64,000 bases of DNA, taken from positions 49,906 through 113,905 of the forward strand of contig CAJOJV010000002.1 of assembly GCA_905234995.1 (NCBI GenBank), read 5' to 3'. Source of the stretch: an uncultured Eubacterium sp. (GTDB taxonomy: Bacteria > Bacillota > Clostridia > Oscillospirales > Acutalibacteraceae). A program made the position numbers and the translations under genes. Shown here piece by piece: positions 33,986 to 42,700 of the stretch. The stretch's first letter is position 1. Every line of letters begins with the position of its first letter. A model generated the notes under the pieces. The model was given only the letters and a program-made list of their open reading frames with translations. It was not told the DNA's origin and searched no databases.

Positions 33986-35221
33986 ATGAGCTATATTTAC
34001 GGCGGAGTATGTGCCGCAAAGGGCTTTAAGGCTGCAGGAATTTACTGCGGCATTAAAAAGAGTGCAGATGAAAGCGCTGCCCACAAAAACGATTTGGGAT
34101 TAATCCTTTCGGACGCCCCCTGCTCCACCGCCTGTGTTTACACCACAAACAAGGTTAAGGGCGCGCCGATATTGGTTACAAAGAAAAACCTTGAAAAAAG
34201 CGGCGGTATTTCAAAGGCGGTTATCGTTAATTCAAAGAATGCAAACACCTGCAATGCGGACGGCGAGGCTAAGGCAGAAAGAATGTGTGAGCTTGCAGCA
34301 GGTGCGCTCGGCATTGAGCCGCAGGAGGTTGTTGTTGCATCAACGGGCGTTATCGGCCAGGTTTTACCGATTGAGCCGATTGAGAATAAGATTGACGAGC
34401 TTGCCGCAAAGCTTTCCTACACGGGCAACGAGGAAGCGGCAACCGCAATTATGACCACCGATACCATTAAAAAGGAATACGCCTGCGAATTTGAAATCGG
34501 CGGGATTAAATGCACAATCGGCGGAATGGCAAAGGGCAGCGGAATGATTCACCCGAATATGGCAACCACGCTGAACTTCATTACGACGGACGCGGCAATT
34601 GCTCAGCCGATGCTGCAGAAAGCGCTTGATGAAATCGTTAAGGTTACATATAATTGCCTTTCAATTGACGGCGACACATCAACAAACGATATGGTTTGCG
34701 TGATGGCAAACGGCGAAGCAAATAATTCCGAAATCACCGCTGACGGCGCTGATTTTGAAAGCTTCAAGGCTGCGCTTTACGAGGTTATGATGAACCTGAC
34801 CCGTATGCTTGCAAAGGACGGCGAGGGCGCTTCAAAGCTGCTTGAATGCGAATGCAGCGGCTGCGAAACCAAGGATAAGGCAATCGTTATTGCTAAGAGC
34901 GTTATCGGCTCAACCCTTTTCAAATGCGCGATTTTCGGCGAGGATGCAAACTGGGGACGCGTGCTCTGCGCAATCGGTTATGCAGACGCTGAATTTGACA
35001 TCAACAAGGTTGACGTTGATTTGGCTTCCGAATTCGGCAGAATTGCCGTTTGCAGAAACGGCGCGGGAGTTGACTTTTCCGAGGAAGAGGCAGCAAAGAT
35101 ACTGAGCAGCGACGAGATTATGGTTTACGTTAACCTCAATGAGGGCGATGCATCTGCGATGGCTTGGGGTTGCGATTTAACATATGATTACGTAAAGATA
35201 AACGGGGATTACAGGACTTAA
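33986..35221 (+). CDS. argJ: Bifunctional ornithine acetyltransferase / N-acetylglutamate synthase
   Basis: This enzyme recycles the acetyl group from N-acetylornithine to glutamate and can also acetylate glutamate from acetyl-CoA. The autocleavage site is in GMIHPNMATTLNF, with the new N-terminal threonine, and SIDGDTSTNDMV is conserved. At 411 residues it is full length. It starts three bases after argC. The last 20 bases of the gene resemble the end of the downstream 151-bp repeats. No argA or argE is needed with this cyclic route. Confidence 0.95.
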   Translation: MSYIYGGVCAAKGFKAAGIYCGIKKSADESAAHKNDLGLILSDAPCSTACVYTTNKVKGAPILVTKKNLEKSGGISKAVIVNSKNANTCNADGEAKAERMCELAAGALGIEPQEVVVASTGVIGQVLPIEPIENKIDELAAKLSYTGNEEAATAIMTTDTIKKEYACEFEIGGIKCTIGGMAKGSGMIHPNMATTLNFITTDAAIAQPMLQKALDEIVKVTYNCLSIDGDTSTNDMVCVMANGEANNSEITADGADFESFKAALYEVMMNLTRMLAKDGEGASKLLECECSGCETKDKAIVIAKSVIGSTLFKCAIFGEDANWGRVLCAIGYADAEFDINKVDVDLASEFGRIAVCRNGAGVDFSEEEAAKILSSDEIMVYVNLNEGDASAMAWGCDLTYDYVKINGDYRT

Positions 35222-35248
35222 GTAGACTTTTAGAAAGCAACAGCTTTC

Positions 35249-35399
35249 GCGTTAAATCGTAAACGAGTTTCCAAATTTTAAAGCCGCAGGTTGAAAAAAT
35301 TTGGGAGAACAGTCCGGTGGACTGTTCGATAATGAGTGACGAACCGTGGAATACTGCTTTGCCAAAGTTTAAAAAGACTACGGAGATTACAGAACTTAA
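35249..35399 (+). repeat. 151-bp direct repeat in the arginine operon, unit 1
   Basis: It begins GCGTTAAATCG and ends AGATTACAGAACTTAA. Unit 2 (35427-35577) has six differences, all C/T changes and all in the first 65 bases; the rest is identical. Each unit contains one twin-hairpin element. The terminal 20 bases match the 3' end of argJ at 17 positions. No long open frame conserved as a protein is apparent. Confidence 0.85.
35258..35333 (+). repeat. Covarying twin-hairpin element, copy C
   Basis: AACGAGTTTCC precedes hairpin 1 (CCAAATTTT / AAAATTTGG). GGGAGA and then hairpin 2 follow (35307-35327), with stem GAACAGTCC / GGACTGTTC and loop GGT, then GATAA. It is embedded in direct repeat unit 1. 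Confidence 0.7.
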
Positions 35400-35426
35400 T
35401 TAACCCAAAAATAAGACTAATTTTTA

Positions 35427-35577
35427 GCGTTAAATCGCAAACGAGTTTTCAAATTTTAAAGTTGCAGGCTGAAAAAATTTGGGAGAATAGTCCGGTGGAC
35501 TGTTCGATAATGAGTGACGAACCGTGGAATACTGCTTTGCCAAAGTTTAAAAAGACTACGGAGATTACAGAACTTAA
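35427..35577 (+). repeat. 151-bp direct repeat in the arginine operon, unit 2
   Basis: Second unit of the near-identical direct repeat, separated from unit 1 by 27 bases. Length is equal to unit 1 with no insertion or deletion. Confidence 0.85.
35437..35511 (+). repeat. Covarying twin-hairpin element, copy D
   Basis: Same layout as copy C, with hairpin 2 (35485-35505) stem GAATAGTCC / GGACTGTTC. The C-to-T difference from copy C converts a C-G pair to a T-G wobble, so the stem is kept. Confidence 0.7.
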
Positions 35578-35588
35578 AACACCTCATC

Positions 35589-35626
35589 AGTCGCATAAAT
35601 GCGACAGCTTCCCCTCAAGGGGAAGC
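35589..35626 (+). repeat. Twin-hairpin repeat (GTCGCA + CTTCCCC type)
   Basis: GTCGCA..TGCGAC followed by GCTTCCCC..GGGGAAGC, perfect stems. Related copies are at 270-311 and 14697-14736. It lies 35 bases before the argB start, so the 439-base gap between argJ and argB is filled almost entirely by repeat-derived hairpins. Confidence 0.6.
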
Positions 35627-35660
35627 CAAAACGGAATAATTTGTATTGGATGTGAAGAAA

Positions 35661-36530
35661 ATGGATATTACAAATGCAATGAAGGCTGACGTGCTGGCAA
35701 AGGCGTTGCCTTATATTCAGCTTTACAGGGGCAAAACCATCGTTGTTAAATACGGCGGCAATGCAATGATTAACGAGGAGCTCAAGGCAGCCGTTATGAA
35801 GGATTTGGTGCTGCTTTCAACAGTCGGCATCAAGGTTGTGCTCGTGCACGGCGGTGGACCGGAAATCAACAAAGCGCTTAACGCTATGCAGGTTGAAAGC
35901 GAATTCGTTGACGGGCTTCGCGTTACAACAAAGGAAACCGCAAACGTTGTGCAGATGGTGCTCGCAGGCAAGGTTAACAAGGATTTGGTTTGCCAAATCG
36001 GCAACCTCGGCGGGCACGCAATCGGGCTTTCCGGTATGGACGGAAATATGATTAAATGCAAGCCGCTTGATGAGAAGCACGGCTATGTTGGCGACATTAT
36101 CGAGATGAATATGGAAATCGTTGAGGAAACCCTTGCAAACGGATATATTCCCGTAATCTCAACAATCGGCTTTGATGAGGAGAGCAACTGCTATAACATT
36201 AATGCTGACACGGTTGCCGCGGCGGTTGCTGGTGCGCTTAAAGCAGAGGCGCTTATTTCAATGACCGACGTCGTTGGTCTGCTTCGCGATAAGGACGACC
36301 CCGAAACCCTCATTCACCGCGTTTATATTTCCGACGTGCCTGCGCTTATCAGCGAGGGCGTTATCAGCGGAGGAATGATTCCGAAAATGGATTCAATGAC
36401 TCAGGCGCTGCGAGAGGGCTGCAAAAAGGCGTTTATTATTGACGGCAGAGTGCCCCACTCCATTCTTATGGAGCTTCTTACAGACGAAGGTATGGGCACG
36501 ATGTTCAGGATTTCAAGCACATTAAACTGA
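35661..36530 (+). CDS. argB: Acetylglutamate kinase
   Basis: This enzyme phosphorylates N-acetylglutamate, the second step of arginine synthesis and in many bacteria the feedback-controlled one. Motifs VVKYGGNAM, VLVHGGGPEINKAL, GNLGGHAIGLSGMDG and GGMIPKMDS are all present. The N-terminal helix before KALPYIQLYRG is of the type found in arginine-sensitive enzymes. The frame opens at a TTG at 35646. ATG 35661, after GGATGTGAAG, is more likely. A repeat-filled 439-base gap separates it from argJ, yet the operon order is conserved. Confidence 0.93.
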   Translation: MDITNAMKADVLAKALPYIQLYRGKTIVVKYGGNAMINEELKAAVMKDLVLLSTVGIKVVLVHGGGPEINKALNAMQVESEFVDGLRVTTKETANVVQMVLAGKVNKDLVCQIGNLGGHAIGLSGMDGNMIKCKPLDEKHGYVGDIIEMNMEIVEETLANGYIPVISTIGFDEESNCYNINADTVAAAVAGALKAEALISMTDVVGLLRDKDDPETLIHRVYISDVPALISEGVISGGMIPKMDSMTQALREGCKKAFIIDGRVPHSILMELLTDEGMGTMFRISSTLN

Positions 36531-36544
36531 CAGTGGGATACGAT

Positions 36545-37705
36545 ATGAATACTAAAGAAAAAGATAAAAAATACGTTGCAAACACATACGGACGCTTTGA
36601 CGTTGCGCTTGCAAGCGGTAAGGGCTCAACGCTGATTGACGAGGACGGCAAGGAATATATTGATTTCGGCTCAGGCATCGGAGTTACTGCATTCGGCATA
36701 TGCGACGAGGAATGGAAGGCTGCTGTGAGCGCTCAGCTTAATAAGCTGCAGCACACCTCTAACCTTTATTACACTGCTCCCTGTGCAGAGCTTGCAAGAC
36801 TGCTTTGCGAGAAAACGGGAATGGCAAAGGTTTTCTTCGGAAACAGCGGCGCTGAGGCAAACGAGGGCGCAATTAAATTTGCAAGAAAATACAGCAGCGA
36901 TAAATACGGCGAGGGCAGAAGCACGATAATCACGCTTGTAAACTCCTTTCACGGCAGAACGATTGCAACCCTCTCCGCAACCGGGCAGGACGTTTTTCAC
37001 AAGGATTTCGGTCCGTTCGTTGAGGGCTTTAAATACTGCGAGGCTAACAACTGCGAGCAGCTTACCGAGATGGCAACCGATGACGTTTGCGCGATTATGT
37101 TTGAATGCGTGCAGGGCGAGGGCGGCGTGCTTAATCTGGCACCTGAGTTTATTGGCACTATTGAGAAAATTGCAAATGAAAAGGACATACTTATGATTTG
37201 CGATGAGGTGCAGACGGGCAACGGCAGAACAGGCAAATATTTTGCTTATATGAATTTCGGCATCAAGCCCGATATCGTTACAACGGCAAAGGGGCTCGGC
37301 GGCGGACTGCCTATCGGCGCAGTGCTGTTTAACGAGAAGTTTGAGGACATTGTTACACCGAGCTCACACGGCAGCACCTTCGGCGGAAATCCGATTGCAG
37401 CGGCAGGCGCAATCAGCATTGTTAACCGCATTGACGACAAGCTGCTTGACGAGGTATGCAAAAAGAGCCAACACATTAAAGATTATTTATCATCCGTTAA
37501 GGGAGTTAAAAGCATAAGCGGTATGGGGCTTATGCTCGGCATTGAAACAGAAAAGCCCGCGGGCGACATTGCAAAGGAATGCCTTGAAAACGGTTTGCTT
37601 GTTCTTACGGCAAAGACTAAGGTAAGGCTGCTGCCCGCTTTAAACATAAGCTGTGAAGAGCTTGATAAGGGACTTGAAATTCTTAAGGAGGCAATTGAAA
37701 AATGA
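36545..37705 (+). CDS. argD: Acetylornithine aminotransferase
   Basis: This PLP-dependent class III aminotransferase converts N-acetylglutamate semialdehyde to N-acetylornithine. The GNSGAEANEGAIKFAR and NSFHGRT motifs, ICDEVQTGNGRTG and the cofactor lysine in TTAKGLGGGLPIGA are visible. The frame opens at GTG 36533. ATG 36545 is the likelier start (386 residues). It ends in a four-base ATGA overlap with argF. Confidence 0.93.
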   Translation: MNTKEKDKKYVANTYGRFDVALASGKGSTLIDEDGKEYIDFGSGIGVTAFGICDEEWKAAVSAQLNKLQHTSNLYYTAPCAELARLLCEKTGMAKVFFGNSGAEANEGAIKFARKYSSDKYGEGRSTIITLVNSFHGRTIATLSATGQDVFHKDFGPFVEGFKYCEANNCEQLTEMATDDVCAIMFECVQGEGGVLNLAPEFIGTIEKIANEKDILMICDEVQTGNGRTGKYFAYMNFGIKPDIVTTAKGLGGGLPIGAVLFNEKFEDIVTPSSHGSTFGGNPIAAAGAISIVNRIDDKLLDEVCKKSQHIKDYLSSVKGVKSISGMGLMLGIETEKPAGDIAKECLENGLLVLTAKTKVRLLPALNISCEELDKGLEILKEAIEK

Positions 37706-38604
37706 AGCATTTACTGAAATTACAGGACTGGAGCACCAAGGAAATTCTTGACGTTTTAAATCTTGCAGACCAGCTTAAATATGAAAATCACCACAGCATT
37801 GAGCACCACCATCTTAAGGGCAAAACGCTGGGTATGATTTTCCAGAAAAGCTCCACGAGAACGAGGGTTTCCTTTGAAACGGGAATGTATCAGCTCGGCG
37901 GACAGGCGCTGTTCCTTTCAAACCGCGATTTGCAGATTGGCAGGGGCGAGCCCGTTGAGGACACCGCAAGAGTGCTTTCACGCTATCTTGACGGAATTAT
38001 GATAAGAACCTTTGAGCAGAAAGAGGTTGAGGATTTGGCTGAATACGGCTCTATTCCGATTATTAACGGACTTACCGATTACTGCCATCCCTGCCAGGTG
38101 CTTGCGGACCTTATGACAATACGCGAGCGTAAGCACACCTTTGACGGGCTTAAGCTCTGCTTCATCGGCGACGGAAATAATATGGCAAACAGCCTTATCG
38201 TGGGCGCAATCAAAATGGGAATGGAATGCGCTATTGCCTGCCCCGACGGCTATAAGCCCGACGCCGAGCTTATGAAATGGGCTGAGGCAAACGGCAAATT
38301 CACCTGCAGCGACAACATCCTTGAATGTGCAAAGGGTGCAGACGTGCTTTACACCGACGTTTGGGCTTCTATGGGACAGGAAGAGGAAAAGGCAGAGAGA
38401 GAAAAGGTTTTCAAAAACTTCCAGATTAACGACGAGGTTATGGCGGTTGCAAACGAGGGCGCAATGGTGCTGCACTGCCTGCCTGCTCACCGTGAGGAAG
38501 AAATTACCGCAAAGGTTTTTGAAGAGCACGCAGACGAGATTTTTGAAGAAGCCGAAAACAGGCTTCACGCTCAGAAAGCAGTTTTAGTAAAATTATTAGG
38601 TTAA
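37702..38604 (+). CDS. argF: Ornithine carbamoyltransferase
   Basis: This enzyme makes citrulline from ornithine and carbamoyl phosphate. The carbamoyl-phosphate site KSSTRTRVSFE, the HPCQVLADLMT segment and the catalytic HCLPAHR motif identify it as OTCase rather than aspartate transcarbamylase. At 300 residues it is standard. It overlaps argD and is followed by the arginine-linked carAB genes that supply carbamoyl phosphate. Confidence 0.95.
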   Translation: MKHLLKLQDWSTKEILDVLNLADQLKYENHHSIEHHHLKGKTLGMIFQKSSTRTRVSFETGMYQLGGQALFLSNRDLQIGRGEPVEDTARVLSRYLDGIMIRTFEQKEVEDLAEYGSIPIINGLTDYCHPCQVLADLMTIRERKHTFDGLKLCFIGDGNNMANSLIVGAIKMGMECAIACPDGYKPDAELMKWAEANGKFTCSDNILECAKGADVLYTDVWASMGQEEEKAEREKVFKNFQINDEVMAVANEGAMVLHCLPAHREEEITAKVFEEHADEIFEEAENRLHAQKAVLVKLLG

Positions 38605-38611
38605 AAAATAT

Positions 38612-38629
38612 GGGCGGATTAATCCGCCC
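38612..38629. repeat. GGGCGGATTAATCCGCCC palindrome
   Basis: Perfect 18-base palindrome between argF and carA, of the same family as 29130-29153. No T run follows, so it is probably an mRNA stem-loop within the operon rather than a terminator. Confidence 0.55.
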
Positions 38630-38643
38630 TTAGGTTGATTTTT

Positions 38644-39720
38644 ATGGATAATGAGAAAGTTTACATCTGCCTGTCCGACGGGCAGATTTTTGAGGGAAAG
38701 CGCTTCGGTGCGGGAGGAGATATCATCGGCGAGCTTGTGTTTACCACGGGTATGTGCGGATATATTGAAACGCTTACCGACCCGAGCTATTACGGTCAAA
38801 TCGTTTTGCAGACCTTCCCTCTTATTGGTAATTACGGATTTATTGAGGACGACGCGGAATCGAAGAAGAGCTACGTTTCCGCTTACATCGTGCGCGAAAA
38901 ATGCGATAATCCCTCAAACTTCCGCTGCGACAAAACGCTTGATGAATATCTTAAAAGCGAGGGCATCATCGGCGTTTACGACGTTGACACGAGAGAAATT
39001 ACAAAAATCATCCGTGAAAGCGGCGTTATGAACGCGGCAATCGTTTCCAACCCGAATATGCTTGACAAACAAGCCATTGAGGATTACAGAATTACCGAGG
39101 CTGTTAAGGCGACCTCGGTTTCTAAGCCCTGCCTTGTTGCAAGCGAAAATCACAAATATAACGTCGTTTTACTTGATTACGGCAAAAAGGACAATATTCC
39201 GCGCGAGCTTGCAAAGAGGGGCTGCAACGTTGCAATCGTGCCCTATGACACGAAGGCTGAGGATATACTTAAGCTTAATCCCGACGGCATTATGCTTTCA
39301 AACGGCCCCGGCGACCCGAGCGATAATGAGGAATGCATTGAGGAGCTTAAAAAGCTTATAGGCAAAAAGCCGATTTTCGGAATATGCCTCGGCCATCAGC
39401 TTTTAGCGCTTGCAATGGGTGCGAAAACCGAGAAGCTCAAATACGGGCACAGGGGCGTTAACCAGCCCGTTAAGGATTTGAAAACGAACAGGACTTATAT
39501 TTCCTCCCAAAACCACGGCTACGCCGTGCTCAACGAGGGCATTGAGGAATGCGGCGGCGTTATCAGCTTCATTAACGCTAACGACGGCACTAACGAAGGA
39601 ATTGATTATCCCGAAAAGAACGCCTTTTCCGTTCAGTTCCACCCCGAGGCTTGCAGCGGACCGCACGACACGAGATTTTTGTTTGACAGATTTATCGATA
39701 TGATGGGAGGTAATGAATAA
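38644..39720 (+). CDS. carA: Carbamoyl-phosphate synthase small subunit, arginine operon copy
   Basis: This glutamine amidotransferase subunit supplies ammonia to CarB. The N-terminal CPSase domain is followed by the class I GATase with nucleophile cysteine in [15 protein letters not shown] and the catalytic His/Glu in QFHPEACSGPHD. The frame opens at a TTG at 38635. ATG 38644 has AGG eight bases upstream. Its TAA overlaps the carB ATG by one base (TAATG). It is a distinct paralogue of the pyrimidine-operon CarA at 58108-59205. Confidence 0.92.
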   Translation: MDNEKVYICLSDGQIFEGKRFGAGGDIIGELVFTTGMCGYIETLTDPSYYGQIVLQTFPLIGNYGFIEDDAESKKSYVSAYIVREKCDNPSNFRCDKTLDEYLKSEGIIGVYDVDTREITKIIRESGVMNAAIVSNPNMLDKQAIEDYRITEAVKATSVSKPCLVASENHKYNVVLLDYGKKDNIPRELAKRGCNVAIVPYDTKAEDILKLNPDGIMLSNGPGDPSDNEECIEELKKLIGKKPIFGICLGHQLLALAMGAKTEKLKYGHRGVNQPVKDLKTNRTYISSQNHGYAVLNEGIEECGGVISFINANDGTNEGIDYPEKNAFSVQFHPEACSGPHDTRFLFDRFIDMMGGNE

Positions 39721-42700
39721 TGCCTCTTAACAAAGATATAAAAAAGGTTTTGGTTATCGGCTCAGGACCGATAGTTATCGGACAGGCAGCTGAATTTGAC
39801 TATGCGGGCGCTCAGGCTTGCCGCGTTTTGAAGGACGAGGGTATTGAGGTTGTGCTCGTTAACTCCAACCCCGCAACCATTATGACGGACAAGGCGCTTG
39901 CAGACCATATTTACCTTGAGCCGCTGACCGAGGAAACCGTTAAAAGAATTATTGAGAAGGAAAAACCGGACAGCATACTCGGCGGACTCGGCGGTCAGAC
40001 AGGGCTGACAATTTCAATGCAGCTTGCGGCAAGCGGGTTTTTAAAGGAACACGGTGTTCGCCTGCTCGGCACCGATGCTGAGGCGATTGACAAGGCTGAG
40101 GACAGGCAGATGTTCCGCGACACGATGCTGAAAATCAATCAGCCCGTCGTGCCGTCAGACATTGCAAACGACCTTGAAACCTCCGTTAAGATTGCAAACG
40201 AAATCGGCTACCCCGTTATCGTGCGCCCCGCATTCACGCTCGGCGGCGCAGGCGGCGGCGTTGCTTACGACGAGGCAGAGCTTAAAGAGGTTGCAAAACG
40301 CGGGCTTATGATGAGCCCGATTACCCAGGTGCTTGTTGAAAAATACATTGCGGGCTGGAAGGAAATTGAATTTGAGGTTATGAGGGACTGCGCGGGCAAC
40401 GTTATAGCCGTTTGCTCTATGGAGAACTTTGACCCCGTCGGCGTTCACACGGGCGACAGCATCGTTATTGCCCCCGCCGTAACCCTCGGGGACAAGGAAT
40501 ACCAGATGCTGCGCTCAGCATCGCTTGACATTATCACCGAGCTTGGCATTGAGGGCGGCTGCAACTGCCAGTTTGCGCTCAATCCCGAAAGCTTTGAATA
40601 CAGCGTTATTGAGGTTAACCCCCGCGTTTCGCGCTCCTCTGCGCTTGCTTCAAAGGCAACGGGCTATCCGATTGCAAAGGTTACAACGAAGATTGCACTT
40701 GGTTACACGCTTGACGAGATTAAAAACGACATCACGGGCAAAACCTGCGCCTGCTTTGAGCCGACGCTTGATTACGTTGTTGTTAAGGTGCCGAAATGGC
40801 CTTTTGACAAATTCGTTAACGCTTCAAGAAAGCTCGGCACTCAGATGAAGGCGACGGGCGAGGTTATGAGCATTGCCCCCTCCTTTGAGATGGCGATAAT
40901 GAAGGCTATCCGCGGTGCAGAAATCGGGCTTGACACTCTTAACAACCCTGCCCTGCCCGCAGACGAATACATCTACGATGCGCTGAAAAAGCAGGACGAC
41001 CTGAGAATTTTCACCGTTTTCAAGGCGCTCAAGGAGGGCGTTTCCGTTAACGAAATCCACCGCCTGACTATGATTGACGAGTGGTTTTTATACAAGCTTA
41101 AAAATCTGGCGGAATACGAGGCTAAAATCGCAAACACGCCGATTTCAAACGAGCTTTATATTCAGGGCAAAAAGCTTGGATACACCGACGAGGCGCTGGA
41201 GCGCATAAGCGCTTCTCCCCTTGCCTTTCACAGGGAAGCCGTTTATAAAATGGTTGACACCTGCGGCGCGGAATTTGCCGCGGAGACTCCGTATTTCTAT
41301 TCAACCTTTGACAATCACTGTGAAAGCCGCGAGCTTGCAAGGGGCGAAAAGGAAAGAATTATCGTTCTCGGCTCGGGACCGATTCGCATCGGCCAGGGCA
41401 TCGAATTTGATTACTCCTCCGTTCACTGCGTATGGACGCTCAAGGAGCTCGGCTACGAGGTTATCATAATCAACAACAACCCCGAAACCGTTTCAACGGA
41501 CTTTGACACGGCGGACAGGCTGTATTTCGAGCCGCTCACGCCCGAGGACGTTATGAACATCATCAAGGTTGAACAGCCGATAGGCATAGTTGTTGCTTTC
41601 GGCGGGCAGACCGCGATTAAGCTGACGAAATTCCTTGACGACAACGGCATTACCATTCTCGGCACCTCTGCCGAGGGCATTGACGTTGCCGAGGACAGGG
41701 ATAAATTTGACAAGCTCTTAGAGCAATTCGGCATTTTCAGACCGAAGGGCACTTCCGTTACGACGCTTGACGGTGCTATAGCTGCGGGCAATTCGCTCGG
41801 CTATCCTGTTCTGCTGCGCCCGAGCTACGTTATCGGCGGGCAGAATATGACCATTGCTTACACGGACGATGACGTTAAAAGATATATGGACATCATCCTG
41901 AAGCAGGGCATTGAAAATCCCGTGCTCGTGGATAAATATATGATGGGCACGGAGCTTGAGGTGGATTGCATTTCGGACGGCGAAAAGGTGCTCATCCCCG
42001 GAATTATGGAGCATATTGAGCGCGCGGGCGTTCACAGCGGCGATTCCATTGCAGTTTATCCGCCTTATAATATTCAGGATAAAATGCTGCAGAAAATCTG
42101 CGATATTTCAACGAAGCTTGCGCTTTCGCTCGGAACTAAGGGGCTCGTTAACATTCAGTACCTCACCTATCAGAACGAGCTTTACGTTATTGAGGTTAAC
42201 CCGAGGGCTTCGCGCACGATTCCCTATATCAGCAAGGTTACGGGCGTTCCGATGGTTGAGCTTGCAACCAAAATTATGGTTGGCGCAACGCTTGAGGAAC
42301 TCGGCTACGAGGCGGGGCTTTACAGAATTCCGCCCTACTATGCGGTTAAGGTGCCCGTTTTCAGCTTTGAAAAGCTGAACGACGTTAACAGCAAGCTCGG
42401 CCCCGAGATGAAATCCACGGGCGAGGTTCTGGGCGTCGGCAAAAATCTGAACGAGGCGCTTTTCAAGGGACTCGTTTCCGCAGGCTTCAAGGTTGATTTT
42501 CATAAGAAGGACAAGCACGCGGTGCTCATCACCGTTACCAAGCAGGACAGATATGAAATCGTTAACCTTGCCAAAAAGCTTGACGATCTGGGCGCAGAGC
42601 TCTGGGCAACTCCCGAAACCGCAAAGGCAATTGAAAGCCTCGGCATTGAGGTTAAGAGAGTTAACAAGCTGCGCGAGGATAATTCCATTATGGAGCTTGT

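Noticed and set aside
35249-35577. The direct repeats as a CRISPR array
   Set aside because: There are only two units of 151 bp, far longer than CRISPR repeats, with a 27-bp spacer and no cas genes anywhere in the window.
35336-35689. A short frame running across both 151-bp repeats into argB
   Set aside because: Its protein would consist of repeat-derived sequence and ends inside argB in another frame. The equal repeat length is not a multiple of three and no family is recognised.
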